The position numbers were made by a program, and so were the translations under genes. A stretch of 46,972 bases of DNA from NCBI RefSeq assembly GCF_019049285.1, contig NZ_JAGMUL010000120.1:1-46972 (forward strand). Reading direction: 5' to 3'. Shown here one piece after another: positions 28,301-35,123 of the stretch (positions within the stretch are counted from its first letter, which is position 1; each line of letters begins with the position of its first letter). The notes below the pieces were generated by a model, which was not told where the DNA came from, did not search any database, and saw only the letters and a program-made list of their open reading frames with translations. This stretch comes from Streptomyces sp. AC550_RSS872 (GTDB lineage: Bacteria; Actinomycetota; Actinomycetes; Streptomycetales; Streptomycetaceae).

Positions 28301-30025
28301 CTGGACTCGCGCTCCCTGGACTTCGCCGAACAGGTCCGCGCGATCACCGAGGACAGGGGCGTCGACGTCGTCCTCAACTCGCTGGCCGGCGAGGCCATCA
28401 CACGCAGCCTGGAACTGCTGCGGCCCGGCGGCCGGTTCCTGGAACTCGGCAAACGGGACTTCTACGAGAACAAGCCGTTGCTGCTGAGGCCGTTCATCAA
28501 CAACATCGCCTTCTTCGGAGTCGACCTCACCAAGGTCACCGCGGACCGGCACCGGCTCGCCGAACTCGTGGCACAGTTCGACGACCCGGCTCTGCGCGAC
28601 GCCTGCCGGCCCCTGCCCCACACCGTCTTTCCCGCCGCACGCATCCAGGAGGCGTTCACCCTCCTCCAGCACTCCCGCCACATCGGCAAGGTCGTTGTCA
28701 CCTTCGACCCGCTGGACGAACCGCCCCTGGTCGAACCCCTCACCCGCTCCCCGCGGCTCGACCCCTCCGGCACCTACCTCGTCACCGGCGGCACCGGCGG
28801 GTTCGGCGCGGCGACCGCCGAGTGGCTCGCCGACCTCGGTGCCCGGCGCATCGTCCTGGTCAGCCGGCGCGGCCCCGACGCACCGGAGGCCGACGCGGTC
28901 CTCACCGCCCTGCGCGACAGGGACGTCCAGGCCACCGCGTACGCGGCCGACGCCGCCGACCTCGCCGCCATGACCGAGCTCGTCGCCCGGATCGACGCCC
29001 AGGGCCATCCGCTGCGCGGGGTCGTGCACGCGGCCATGCACCTCGACGACGACGCGCTGGTGGACCTGGACAGGGACCGCCTGGCCGCCGTACTGCGTCC
29101 GAAGATCGGCGGCGCGGCCGTCCTGGACCGGCTCACGAGGGACCGGGACATCGACCTGTTCCTGATGTACTCCTCCGGCACCGCAATGATCGGCAACATC
29201 AAGCAGGCGCCCTACGCAGCCGGGAACCTCTACCTGGAGGCGCTGGTCCGCCGCCGTCGCCGAACGGGCCGGCCGGGGCTGGCGATCGCCTGGGGCGCGC
29301 TCGCCGACGCCGGATACGTGGCCCGCAACCAGCTGGCCGCCGCCCTGGCGAGCCTCGGCCTGGAGACGGTGGGCGTGCGCGAGGCATTCGACAAGGCCGA
29401 GTCGCTCCTTCAGTACGACGCCGAAGTGGCGGGCGTGATGCGCTGCGACTGGGCCCGCATGCGCAGTCTGCTGCCTCTGACTGCCGGCCCGCGCCTGGCC
29501 GGGCTGATCCCCGCCGGTGGTGCCACGCAGGACGGCAGGGAGGACCTGTTCCGCCGGCTCCGTCAGCTGCCGCCCGACGAGGCCCTGACCTTGCTCACCG
29601 AGAGCATCGCCGCGCTGATCGCCGAGGTACTGGAGATGGCCGTCACGGACATCGACGTGCACCGGCCGGTGGACTCTCTCGGCCTGGACTCGCTCATGGC
29701 GGCCGAACTGCTCGTCAAACTCCAGCAGGGCTTCGACATCGAGATCCCGCCCATGGAGTTGATGCGCAGCGCGCGCGGCACCATCGCGGAGCTGGCCCAG
29801 GCGGTCCACCTGCGCCTCGGCCTGGCCCACAGCGTGGAGCCCGCGGCGGCCCACCCGGCCCCACGAGCCGAACAGGCCGAGGAGGCCGAGGAAGCCGAAG
29901 AGGCAGTCGTGCTGCCCCGTCAGACGAGCCCCTCCTCGGGCAGGCCGACGGTGCCTCCCTCCGAGCTCCGGCTCCCCGTTGCCGCCCAGCGGAGCGACGA
30001 GGCCAGTCGGCCCTCTGCGCCCTGA
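22388..30025 (+). CDS. Single-module highly reducing type I polyketide synthase (KS-AT-DH-cMT-ER-KR-ACP)
   Basis: 2,545 residues, starting at GTG 22388 (AGGAAGG 8 bases upstream; an upstream in-frame GTG at 22340 is worse). Domains and active sites: KS about 9-430 (C182 in VDTACSSSLV, H317 in AHGTGTP, H356 in VGHLEP); AT about 532-827 (S625 in GHSVGE, later YAFHS, which does not clearly give malonyl or methylmalonyl); DH about 890-1160 (H923 in DHRVAGSVVMP, D1084 in HPALLDGA); C-methyltransferase about 1330-1540 (ILEVGAGTGG, NALHTGKDLA); ER about 1790-2100 (HGAAGGVGLA at 1929); KR about 2127-2317 (TGGTGGFG, Y2276, B-type LDD); ACP about 2397-2477 (S2435 in LGLDSLM). All sites look intact. There is no loading module, thioesterase or second module, so it is probably iterative and makes a reduced, alpha-methylated chain. 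An acidic Glu/Ala tail with EEAE repeats ends the protein. Confidence 0.96.
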   Translation: MHQEPDGHDERAIAVVGVSCRLPGGINAMDDLWKALREGRDLVTEMPAHRFAVDRFVNTEMPRPGKSYTAAGGFLDDIAGFDAAYFGISPKEAAHMDPQHRLLLELSTEALDDAGIDPDRLAGSDTAVYVGISDASYAGLQVADPRSMNAYTMSGTASSIAANRLSYAFDLHGPSMAVDTACSSSLVALDRACHTLWEGTSRTALCGGANILLSPFHYVGFCQASMLSVRGRSSPFSADADGFVRSEGGGMVVLKRLPDALADGDRIHGVILGSASNCDGRTMGLALPSAEAQEDLLRRVYAQAGVHPDELVYFEAHGTGTPVGDPLEARAIGQALGMRRITGPLPIGSVKSNVGHLEPASGMAGLCKALLVLRHRTIPASLNAEEPNPVIDFTGLGIDLVTGNRALTEAPRPVVGVNSFGFGGANAHVVLTGAAVEPRPKACPMPREGLPVLVSARTKTALAESSARMAERLTAADADEFYDIAYTSCLRRGRHEYRACVLAPTADEAAQRLTSLAESGEGAAVEGVRGGRVALVFSGNGSQWAGMGADLMVDDAVFRQAVEDVDSELAPLLGWSVAEYLTSPTEDWRLTATEVAQPLLFAVQLALTETLRDQGVEPAMVLGHSVGEVAAACTAGALTLTQAAQVIAVRSQAQAATAGTGRMAAIGLGPDRAAGVLQAYEGRLEIAGVNSAKDVTVAGDADALSALGGQLERDGVFFRELDLDYAFHSRTMDPQQATVTTALKALRPGPAEVPFYSTVTGCRIAGTDLDGGYWWRNVREPVAFASAVDEALTDGADIFLEIGPHPVLRTYLRRITQARPQTASAVLPTLRRDTGGPGALATARAAVLAAGARTDWTRYFSHPGRVTELPAYPWQRDRHWAVPEERVGGPVAEHPLLGSRVPAPTPLWSGPVEPARVPWLADHRVAGSVVMPATGYAEMALAAGHLLRDAPAEVEHLDISSALVVPWADASAVQVQVALNPDDGVLLISSTDEHGGEPRPHARARVRTLLASRPGPLDPDRLRERCPRRMTGEEHYTKCEEAGLGYGPAFRVLTELHVGDKDVLAHYTHEAPGAPYTAHPALLDGALQAGSPLLAGLIAQGHAYLPAAIGAVRVWATPAPSGVIAVRERSRTDHEVCWDITVADPDGTVTAQLDGCRLRRFAGSRATPLTVQHTVLRAAPHDDEPCSAPSPVRLPEQVINACGPAITEARTAWRELRYGSSVAHAVDLYAGELATALASLLPDPSATFTWGELVEHGMQKRHLRLLKLMQPAMARRGRLRTGPDGRHHLTVEPACPEIDHATFAENHPQYAAELALATHHAAHLTDVLRGLRDPMELLTDEASAKLLEQFYDIAPFSHFHNRLAQALLREIVRTWPADRPLRILEVGAGTGGLTAALLPLLPADRTRYCFTDASPFFFSRARSRFAAHDFVEYRAFNLDTDPAEQGLVPRSFDLVVAGNALHTGKDLALAVRHVAGLLAPGGALLAIETHRPEILAPFFGTLDSFYSNNDTTLRPRSLLLPREEWPGLLQECGFAHVSQTGDDESPAREDASVLLATVPTDLTDEADDDTTPAAPAARTDTVFLVASETPDELPLAAELTGTLTAWDGKAAEATLMPGATEEWDALLARADEVAQGAAPAVVMLLGEPQADDPDAVVARAAERAEALRTCAAALEQRHDGSSRTELWVVTRPSGAVETGLDAEQPADAAVWAMARCLANEQPDTQARRLSLHRSTDVGHDARRLARELCAPEDEDEIVLAAQGRFVPREQHRPATRPATRGLPYTVQVRNPGLSYELAWQEMPRPEPGPGEVLVEVRATALNYRDIMQSVGLLPAEAVEGTAWAPGIECAGVVVACGDGVPQFKPGDRVAGMAPASLGSYTVTVPEGLFPLPDDITFTEAATMPVAYSTVLYSLGTLARLQPGETVLVHGAAGGVGLAAWRYANARGAEVIATAGSDLKRNCLRALGLRHVLDSRSLDFAEQVRAITEDRGVDVVLNSLAGEAITRSLELLRPGGRFLELGKRDFYENKPLLLRPFINNIAFFGVDLTKVTADRHRLAELVAQFDDPALRDACRPLPHTVFPAARIQEAFTLLQHSRHIGKVVVTFDPLDEPPLVEPLTRSPRLDPSGTYLVTGGTGGFGAATAEWLADLGARRIVLVSRRGPDAPEADAVLTALRDRDVQATAYAADAADLAAMTELVARIDAQGHPLRGVVHAAMHLDDDALVDLDRDRLAAVLRPKIGGAAVLDRLTRDRDIDLFLMYSSGTAMIGNIKQAPYAAGNLYLEALVRRRRRTGRPGLAIAWGALADAGYVARNQLAAALASLGLETVGVREAFDKAESLLQYDAEVAGVMRCDWARMRSLLPLTAGPRLAGLIPAGGATQDGREDLFRRLRQLPPDEALTLLTESIAALIAEVLEMAVTDIDVHRPVDSLGLDSLMAAELLVKLQQGFDIEIPPMELMRSARGTIAELAQAVHLRLGLAHSVEPAAAHPAPRAEQAEEAEEAEEAVVLPRQTSPSSGRPTVPPSELRLPVAAQRSDEASRPSAP

Positions 30026-30043
30026 CGGACCCCATTGAGGCCG

Positions 30044-30082
30044 GTGGTATCAGGGGCGCTACAGCGCAGCCCCTGGTACCAC
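30044..30082 (+). terminator. Hairpin terminator after the PKS
   Basis: A 14-bp stem (GTGGTATCAGGGGC with GCCCCTGGTACCAC, a single T-G wobble) and an 11-nt loop begin 18 bases beyond the PKS stop. It closes the polyketide transcription unit, so the genes to the right are not part of it. The 129 bases that follow contain no recognisable gene. Confidence 0.8.
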
Positions 30083-30211
30083 GCGCGTGCCAATCTCATA
30101 CAGGAGGGCAGGTTCGTCGTCGCTGAGATCCTTGCGCGTGTGAGGTCACCACGCACGCAGTCGGCCGCTGTCCGTCGTCGAGGGGCGCGGTAGCCAGTAG
30201 TACGACCGGCC

Positions 30212-30965
30212 TCACCACACCTCGTGCCCGCGCCGAACCGCCTCGGCAGCGAACACCTTCAGAATCAGTAGTGACCGGCGATGGAGCACTGGAGCAATCA
30301 CCAGCCGCTCCTTCGTCCCTGAGCGCAGCCACGACAGGATGGAGGAAACCACGTGAGCCGAAGCGGGCCTTCTCGATGCGATTGCCCTGTGGTTCCAGGC
30401 CGTGTCGCTTCGCGTGGTCGACAACACGCCGCCATGGCGCGATCTCATCGTGCTCGGCGGCACGTTCACTGTAGGGCGTCGGACTACGCGATCAGCTTGT
30501 GTATCCTCGCCGCCCAACGCCTGTTGCTGTCGAAGGCCCGGCGGGCAGCGCCCGGGCATCGGCGCCTGTGAACGACGGGGCGTCGGGATGATGACCGTGC
30601 CGAAGGTGGAACCGGCCGGCATCGGTGACCTCTGCCTGCCCCGCTCTACCACCGGACCCGGCTGTCAGAAGTCCACGGTCGCGCAGAGCGTAAGCCGACC
30701 GCCAGTCACCCGGCGCCCAGGGAGCGGGATCTTCACCGGCGGCGACCTGTTCGAGAAGCGCGCGTTGCCGTTCATTCGGGGCATGCCACGGATGCACGGC
30801 CACCGGCCCATACCTCTCCGTCGCACCCGGTGCAGAGCCGAAAGAGTGGCTGCGGGTACCGGGAGTCCCCTGGGACTTTCTTGGGACTTCCGGCTGCATC
30901 AACGGACACGAGCGTGAAACAGCCGAAAGTCCATTCGCGCAGGTCAGAGACCCGCAGTCACCCAT
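30212..30965 (-). pseudogene. Decayed actinobacterial gene of unknown function
   Basis: The first part (30800-30500, minus strand) reads HAPNERQRALLEQVAAGED, SAYALRDRGLLTAGSGGRAG and AEVTDAGRFHLRHGHHPDAP, which resembles a winged-helix-like N-terminal region of proteins often found near integrative elements of Streptomyces. The last part, in another frame, reads ERLVIAPVLHRRSLLILKVF and AAEAVRRGHEVW, the usual middle of the same family. In between about 100 codons are scrambled. It is a pseudogene with at least one frame change and internal loss. The family's role is unknown to me. Confidence 0.5.
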
Positions 30966-31056
30966 CCCGGCAGGTCACGGCGCCCACTGGTCTCGTCCGG
31001 GACATCTGACCAGCAGGAACCAGCAGCTCGGCACTGAGCGTCGTCTGCCCTCGGCG

Positions 31057-31278
31057 TCACATCGCTGTCGTGTAGGCGTGGGCGGTGCCGACGGAGATAC
31101 CGAACCCGGCAGCAAGCCGGGCGAGGGTGTTGTGCTGGCGCAGGTACACCAGGCCGACCAGGGCACGCTGGCGCAGTGGGAGCCTGCAACGGCGCTCACC
31201 CTCACGGGTGACGATGAGCATGGTGACCCACTCGACCAGGGCGTGAGGCAGGTCAAGTGCGGCAGAATACGGAACCAA
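31057..31278 (-). pseudogene. N-terminal relic of an IS5-group (HTH_Tnp_4) transposase
   Basis: From TTG 31278 the frame reads YSAALDLPHALVEWVTMLIV and LRQRALVGLVYLRQHNTLAR, LAAGFGISVGTAHAYTT, the helix-turn-helix region of a Streptomyces IS5-group transposase, and then stops. The catalytic part is absent; the flanking sequence up to 30970 is not recognisable. Bases 31279-31436 hold another short coding-like stretch on the plus strand (LRQSAADAGMTITTQVVKTG), also a fragment. Confidence 0.7.
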
Positions 31279-31436
31279 CGCGGCTCCTGTGCCTGTGGGT
31301 TGAGACTTCGAACACCTCCCTCAACGGCACGGGAGCCTCCTGCGTTGCGCGAGGGCTCACTGACACCAAGTCGCTCCGACAATCAGCCGCCGACGCGGGC
31401 ATGACGATCACCACACAAGTGGTGAAGACTGGATAG

Positions 31437-31796
31437 ATGCGACCTCACGCCCCCGGCGGACTCCTGTTCGTAGCGCTCGGCCTCATCCTTGTCGCCGCCG
31501 GCTACGTCTGGAGGGGACGTGTCCTGCGCCCCCTCTCGGCGAAACGCGCCCAGGCGGCCGTGATCCGGGATCGTTCCAGAAACCTGCTGCGCTCTGCGGA
31601 CATGGCAATCGCCGGAGCGCGTCGACGGGCCGCACACGGCGAACCGGTCATCGTCACGGTCGGAGACGTGACCAGGGTGGCGCGCCAGCACTACGGGTAC
31701 CTCTTTGTGGAGCGCGAAGAAGCAGCTGCCGCCCTCCGCCAGCGCTATGAGGCTGCCGACTGCTGGGTGGACAGCATGACCGACGCTTTCAACTGA
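31437..31796 (+). CDS. Small hypothetical protein with one N-terminal membrane helix
   Basis: 119 residues. The N-terminus is a hydrophobic segment (GGLLFVALGLILVAAGYVW) followed by RGRVLRPL, so the protein is probably anchored with a cytoplasmic domain rich in Arg and Ala. The rest (AKRAQAAVIRDRSRNLLRSA, REEAAAALRQRYEAADCWVD) looks helical and could form a coiled coil. I do not recognise the family. The ATG immediately follows a stop codon of a short upstream fragment, and no strong ribosome binding site is visible. It lies among relics, so it may be a foreign or orphan gene; codon use looks like that of its neighbours. Confidence 0.55.
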   Translation: MRPHAPGGLLFVALGLILVAAGYVWRGRVLRPLSAKRAQAAVIRDRSRNLLRSADMAIAGARRRAAHGEPVIVTVGDVTRVARQHYGYLFVEREEAAAALRQRYEAADCWVDSMTDAFN

Positions 31797-31887
31797 CTGC
31801 CTCCCCGGCAAGTGCTTGACGCCAGAGGCGCCGGATCTGTCACCTGATAGGTGGTCACTCTGAAAATGATCACTGAGAGTCCGGTGT

Positions 31888-32643
31888 TTATACCTTGCTC
31901 GCGACCGCCATGTAGTTCTCGGCCTCCAGATCGAATGTGCTCAGTTCCATCTGGAGTCCGACCCGGCGCAACTCGACTTCGAGTTCCTCGTACCGGTAGG
32001 GCCAGCAGGACAGCACTTCCGAGCGGACAAGAACCAACCCGGTCGCATCAACTTGCGCGATCGCAATCTCGATGTGGTGCTCCTCCTCCCACTGCGGCGC
32101 AATCTCCCAGCGGTAGACCACAACAGCATCGCGACCGTTCCGGCGGACGAGTCGGTCACTGATCTCCAGCCGGGAACCTCTGGCCCTCACGATTTCCCAC
32201 GTCCGGGAGGTGAGTACCAAGCGCCCGCCGGGGCGCAGAAGCCGTGACATCGACTCCAGAGCAGCACCCCTGCCTGTCGCGCCCGCGGCATGGTGAAGCG
32301 AGTTGCCAACACAGAACACCATGTCGAACGTGTTGTCCTGGAAATGGTCGGGCAACTCTTCCCAGTTCGCCCGTAGGGTACGGACGGATGCCCCGAACTC
32401 CTCAGACAACTCTGCAGTCCGACGAACCATCGCCTCGCTGGCGTCAGTTGCGACAACCTGCATGCCACGACCGGCGAGGCCAACCGCCAACTGTCCGGTT
32501 CCGCACGAACAGTCCAGGACGTGAGCGCTCGACGGCAGGAGATTGAGGACGTCGTCGAACGACGCAGCGAACTCGGCTGGAGGCAACTTTGCATCCGAGA
32601 TGAGCCATTCGTACACCTCGGCAAGCACGTCATAACCCGTCAC
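31888..32643 (-). CDS. Class I SAM-dependent methyltransferase
   Basis: 251 residues with the complete Rossmann-like methyltransferase core: motif I VLDCSCGTGQLAVGLAGRGM (from about residue 42), motif II VVATDASEAMVRRTAEL, motif post-II TFDMVFCVGNSLHHAAGATG, and LLRPGGRLVLTSRTWE. I chose the GTG at 32643 because GGAGG lies 8 bases upstream; the two in-frame codons before it would leave only 2 bases. The substrate is unknown: the SxHH region and small size fit a small-molecule or glycine/sarcosine-type N-methyltransferase, but no neighbour supports this. It is isolated between relics, with no operon partners. Confidence 0.85.
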   Translation of the reverse strand: MTGYDVLAEVYEWLISDAKLPPAEFAASFDDVLNLLPSSAHVLDCSCGTGQLAVGLAGRGMQVVATDASEAMVRRTAELSEEFGASVRTLRANWEELPDHFQDNTFDMVFCVGNSLHHAAGATGRGAALESMSRLLRPGGRLVLTSRTWEIVRARGSRLEISDRLVRRNGRDAVVVYRWEIAPQWEEEHHIEIAIAQVDATGLVLVRSEVLSCWPYRYEELEVELRRVGLQMELSTFDLEAENYMAVASKV

Positions 32644-32875
32644 AACCACTACCTCCGTCGCGCGGCATACTCACGGCAGGACGTCAGTCCATCAGCGGAG
32701 CAAACCGAGCACCAATGATTTTCGCAAGGATGACTCTGACGGTGTTTGTGGATTTTCAGCTGTCCGTCTGAGTGGATGTCACCGGCTGGTTGGCTGGAAA
32801 ATTGTTCGTGAGAAGTAGTGTCACTCGCGGCGTTGCGGCGGCAAGGGGAATGTGCTCAGTGCAGGAGCACCGCCG

Positions 32876-32973
32876 ATGCCGCCTGGTCAGTCGAAGGTCG
32901 AGTTGTACGCCGCGCTACGGCGTGACGCTCGCGAGGGCATGTCGAACCGAGCGCTGGAGCGCAAGTACCGGGT
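32876..32973 (+). pseudogene. N-terminal relic of an IS21-type (IstA-like) transposase
   Basis: An ATG with AGGAG upstream starts a frame reading SKVELYAALRRDAREGMSNR followed by ALERKYRV, the N-terminal helix-turn-helix of IstA-like transposases. After 33 codons the sequence switches abruptly to an aspartate ammonia-lyase fragment on the other strand. The 230 bases between the methyltransferase start and this relic contain no recognised gene. Confidence 0.65.
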
Positions 32974-32979
32974 GTTTGC

Positions 32980-33200
32980 TCACCCGGTTCGCGATGACCT
33001 CGTTGGCGTTCACGCTGGTGGAGGTACCGGCGCCGCCGCCCTGGATCACGTCGACCACGAACTGGTCGTGCAGCTTCCCGCCCCGGATCTCCCGGCAGGC
33101 CTCGACGACGGCGGCCTTCCTGGGCTCCAGCAGCCCCAGCTCCTCGTTGGCGAGGGCGGCAGCAAGGGGCGAGCGAGCCGACCCGCGAGGGCGGTGGGGA
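32980..33200 (-). pseudogene. Fragment of aspartate ammonia-lyase (aspA-like)
   Basis: On the minus strand the frame reads AAALANEELGLLEPRKAAVV and GGKLHDQFVVDVIQGGG followed by AGTSTSVNANEVIANR, the well-known N-terminal third of aspartate ammonia-lyase (fumarase/aspartase superfamily; normal form is QGGAGTSTNMNANEVIANR). One extra glycine is present, and about 70 of the 470 residues survive. It is a dead piece joined to the IS21 relic. Confidence 0.8.
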
Positions 33201-33576
33201 CTTCCCACGATCACGTGGCGGAAGTCTGCGCGGTGTCACCGCCGTGGGTATCGGCTCAGAACGACTTCTCCTTCGCCTTGCGGTAGGCGCGGCCGAACGG
33301 CAGGAACCTGGCGGGCGGCAGGACCTCGGTCCCGCGGTCCCGATGCCGTCACCGGGGATGAACGAACGGAAGGCCATCGGCGTCGGTGGCTCCGGCGCAC
33401 CCCTGGCCTCCGGGCCCGTCAAGTGGGTGCTCCCTGACGGGGCGACGCCGTTCATGTCCTGGGGACAGCGAGCCGCGATCCTGAAGCAGGCCAAGAACTC
33501 CACTGCTGCCGAGCTAACGTATTGCCTGAGCTGGGGTGTTACGACGCCACTGGACGCCGTCATACGGTCGCGGTAC
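33201..33576. other. Gap downstream of GH51, no recognised gene
   Basis: These 376 bases separate the aspA fragment from the GH51 stop. On the minus strand a short tail GTEVLPPARFLPFGRAYRKA with KEKSF and a stop (near 33345-33258) looks like the end of a lost protein. Plus-strand frames are open but not protein-like. I see no clear terminator for the GH2-GH51 operon here. Confidence 0.4.
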
Positions 33577-35076
33577 TCAGCCAAGCGCGATGGCGGTCCA
33601 CGACACCGGTGGCAGTTCGACGGTGAGCACGCCGTCGGCGAGTTTCGCGGTCGTGTTCGCCGCCGGGGTCACGCGGTTCTGCTCCGTGAGTGTGTTCTTC
33701 GCGTACACGTCGGGGTCGGCGAGTGTGACCGCCTCGGTGACCTGCGACGAGCCGAGGTCTCGGACGTCGATCGTGATCTGCGCCGTCTCCGCCAGGTCGC
33801 GGTTGACGAGGAAGACCGCGGCCCGGTCCTCGTCCACGGTGGCGACGGCGTCGATCACGGATGCCTCGCCGTGGCGCGCCGCCTCGTACACCGGCGCCTC
33901 GATCACGGGCCGGATCACCGCACCGGAGGCGAGCCGGCTGGTGATCGAGAACGGGTAGAAGGTCGTCTGCCGCCAGGCCGGGCCGCCGGGCTCGGTCATG
34001 ATCGGCGCGATCACGTTGACGAGTTGCGCGAGCGAGGCCGAGGTGACGCGGTCGCTGTGCTTGAGCAGCGTCATCAGCAGGTTGCCGACGACGACGGCGT
34101 CCGCCACCGAGTAGACGTCTTCCAGCTGCCGGGGGGCGTGCCGCCACTCGTCGTTGACCTCGTCGGACTCGTGGAACTCCTTCTGGTACCAGACGTTCCA
34201 CTCGTCGAACGAGAGGTTGATCTTCTTCTTGGAGCGTTTCTTGTAGCCCACGTGGTCGGCGGTCGCGACGACGGTGTCGATGAAGTAGTCCATGTCGGTC
34301 GCCGAGGCGAGGAAGGAGCCGAGGTCGCCGTCGAGCTCCTGGTAGTAGGCGTGGCAGGAGACGTAGTCGACGTGGTCGTAGGTGTGCTCGAGCACCGTGC
34401 GCTCCCAGTCGCCGAAGGTCGGCATCCAGGAGCCGGAGGAGCCGCAGACCACGAGTTCGAGGTCCTTGTCGGCCATCTTCATCGCGCCGGCGGTACGGGC
34501 GGCGAGCTTGCCGTAGTCGTCGGCCGACAGGAAGCCGGTCTGCCACGGCCCGTCCATCTCGTTGCCGAGGCACCACATACGCACGTTGTGCGGCTCCGGC
34601 GTGCCGTTGGCGATACGCAGATCCGACAGCGCCGTACCGGAGGGATGGTTGGCGTACTCGAGCAGGTCCAGGGCGGGCTGGATGCCCCGCGTGCCGAGGT
34701 TCACCGCGAGCATCAGCTCGGAGTCGGTGAGCTTGAGCCAGCCGGCGAACTCGTCCAGGCCGACCTGGTTCGACTCCAGCGAGTGCCAGGCGAGGTCGCG
34801 GCGCACCGGGCGCTTGTCCCGCGGGCCGACCGAGTCCTCCCAGCGGAACCCGGAGACGAAGTTGCCACCCGGGTAGCGGATGGTCGTGCTGCCGAGCTCC
34901 CTGACGAGCGCGACGACGTCCATACGGAACCCTTCGTCGTTCGCGCTCGGGTGTTCCGGCTCGTAGAGCCCGGTGTACACGCAGCGGCCGAGGTGTTCGA
35001 CGAACGAGCCGAAGGTGCGGCGTCGGACAGGAGCGATGACGGCCTGCTTGTCGAGAATGATGTTGGCCCGGGGCAA
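33577..35076 (-). CDS. Alpha-L-arabinofuranosidase, GH51
   Basis: 499 residues, predicted cytoplasmic. The start is TTG 35076, chosen because AAAGGA lies 8 bases upstream and the family N-terminus (ANIILDKQAVIAPV) follows; the frame is open further upstream into the permease gene. FGSFVEHLGRCVYTGLYEPE, the acid/base Glu in WCLGNEMDG (E173) and the nucleophile Glu in LSFDEWNVWYQ (E292) are present, then MTEPGGPAWRQTTFYPF. It would release arabinofuranose from oligosaccharides imported by the preceding ABC transporter. It is the last gene of the LacI-GH2-ABC-GH51 operon, 47 bases after the second permease. It is closely similar to the GH51 gene at 2219-3760, especially in the barrel, and less so in the C-terminal domain. 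Confidence 0.95.
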   Translation of the reverse strand: MPRANIILDKQAVIAPVRRRTFGSFVEHLGRCVYTGLYEPEHPSANDEGFRMDVVALVRELGSTTIRYPGGNFVSGFRWEDSVGPRDKRPVRRDLAWHSLESNQVGLDEFAGWLKLTDSELMLAVNLGTRGIQPALDLLEYANHPSGTALSDLRIANGTPEPHNVRMWCLGNEMDGPWQTGFLSADDYGKLAARTAGAMKMADKDLELVVCGSSGSWMPTFGDWERTVLEHTYDHVDYVSCHAYYQELDGDLGSFLASATDMDYFIDTVVATADHVGYKKRSKKKINLSFDEWNVWYQKEFHESDEVNDEWRHAPRQLEDVYSVADAVVVGNLLMTLLKHSDRVTSASLAQLVNVIAPIMTEPGGPAWRQTTFYPFSITSRLASGAVIRPVIEAPVYEAARHGEASVIDAVATVDEDRAAVFLVNRDLAETAQITIDVRDLGSSQVTEAVTLADPDVYAKNTLTEQNRVTPAANTTAKLADGVLTVELPPVSWTAIALG

Positions 35077-35123
35077 TTCAGGGGTCCTTTGCAGTTCAGG
35101 GCGGAAGTGGGGCAGCGAACGCG

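Noticed and set aside
23930..29854. Very long open frame antisense to the PKS
   Set aside because: It mirrors the codon structure of the PKS (high GC third positions make the opposite frame free of stops), shows no domain and lacks a start context. The PKS on the plus strand has every expected motif.
30860..30895. GGGACTTTCTTGGGACTTCC as a second copy of the MITE end
   Set aside because: It shares only the GGGACTTTC part with the 21-bp repeat and has no inverted partner nearby.
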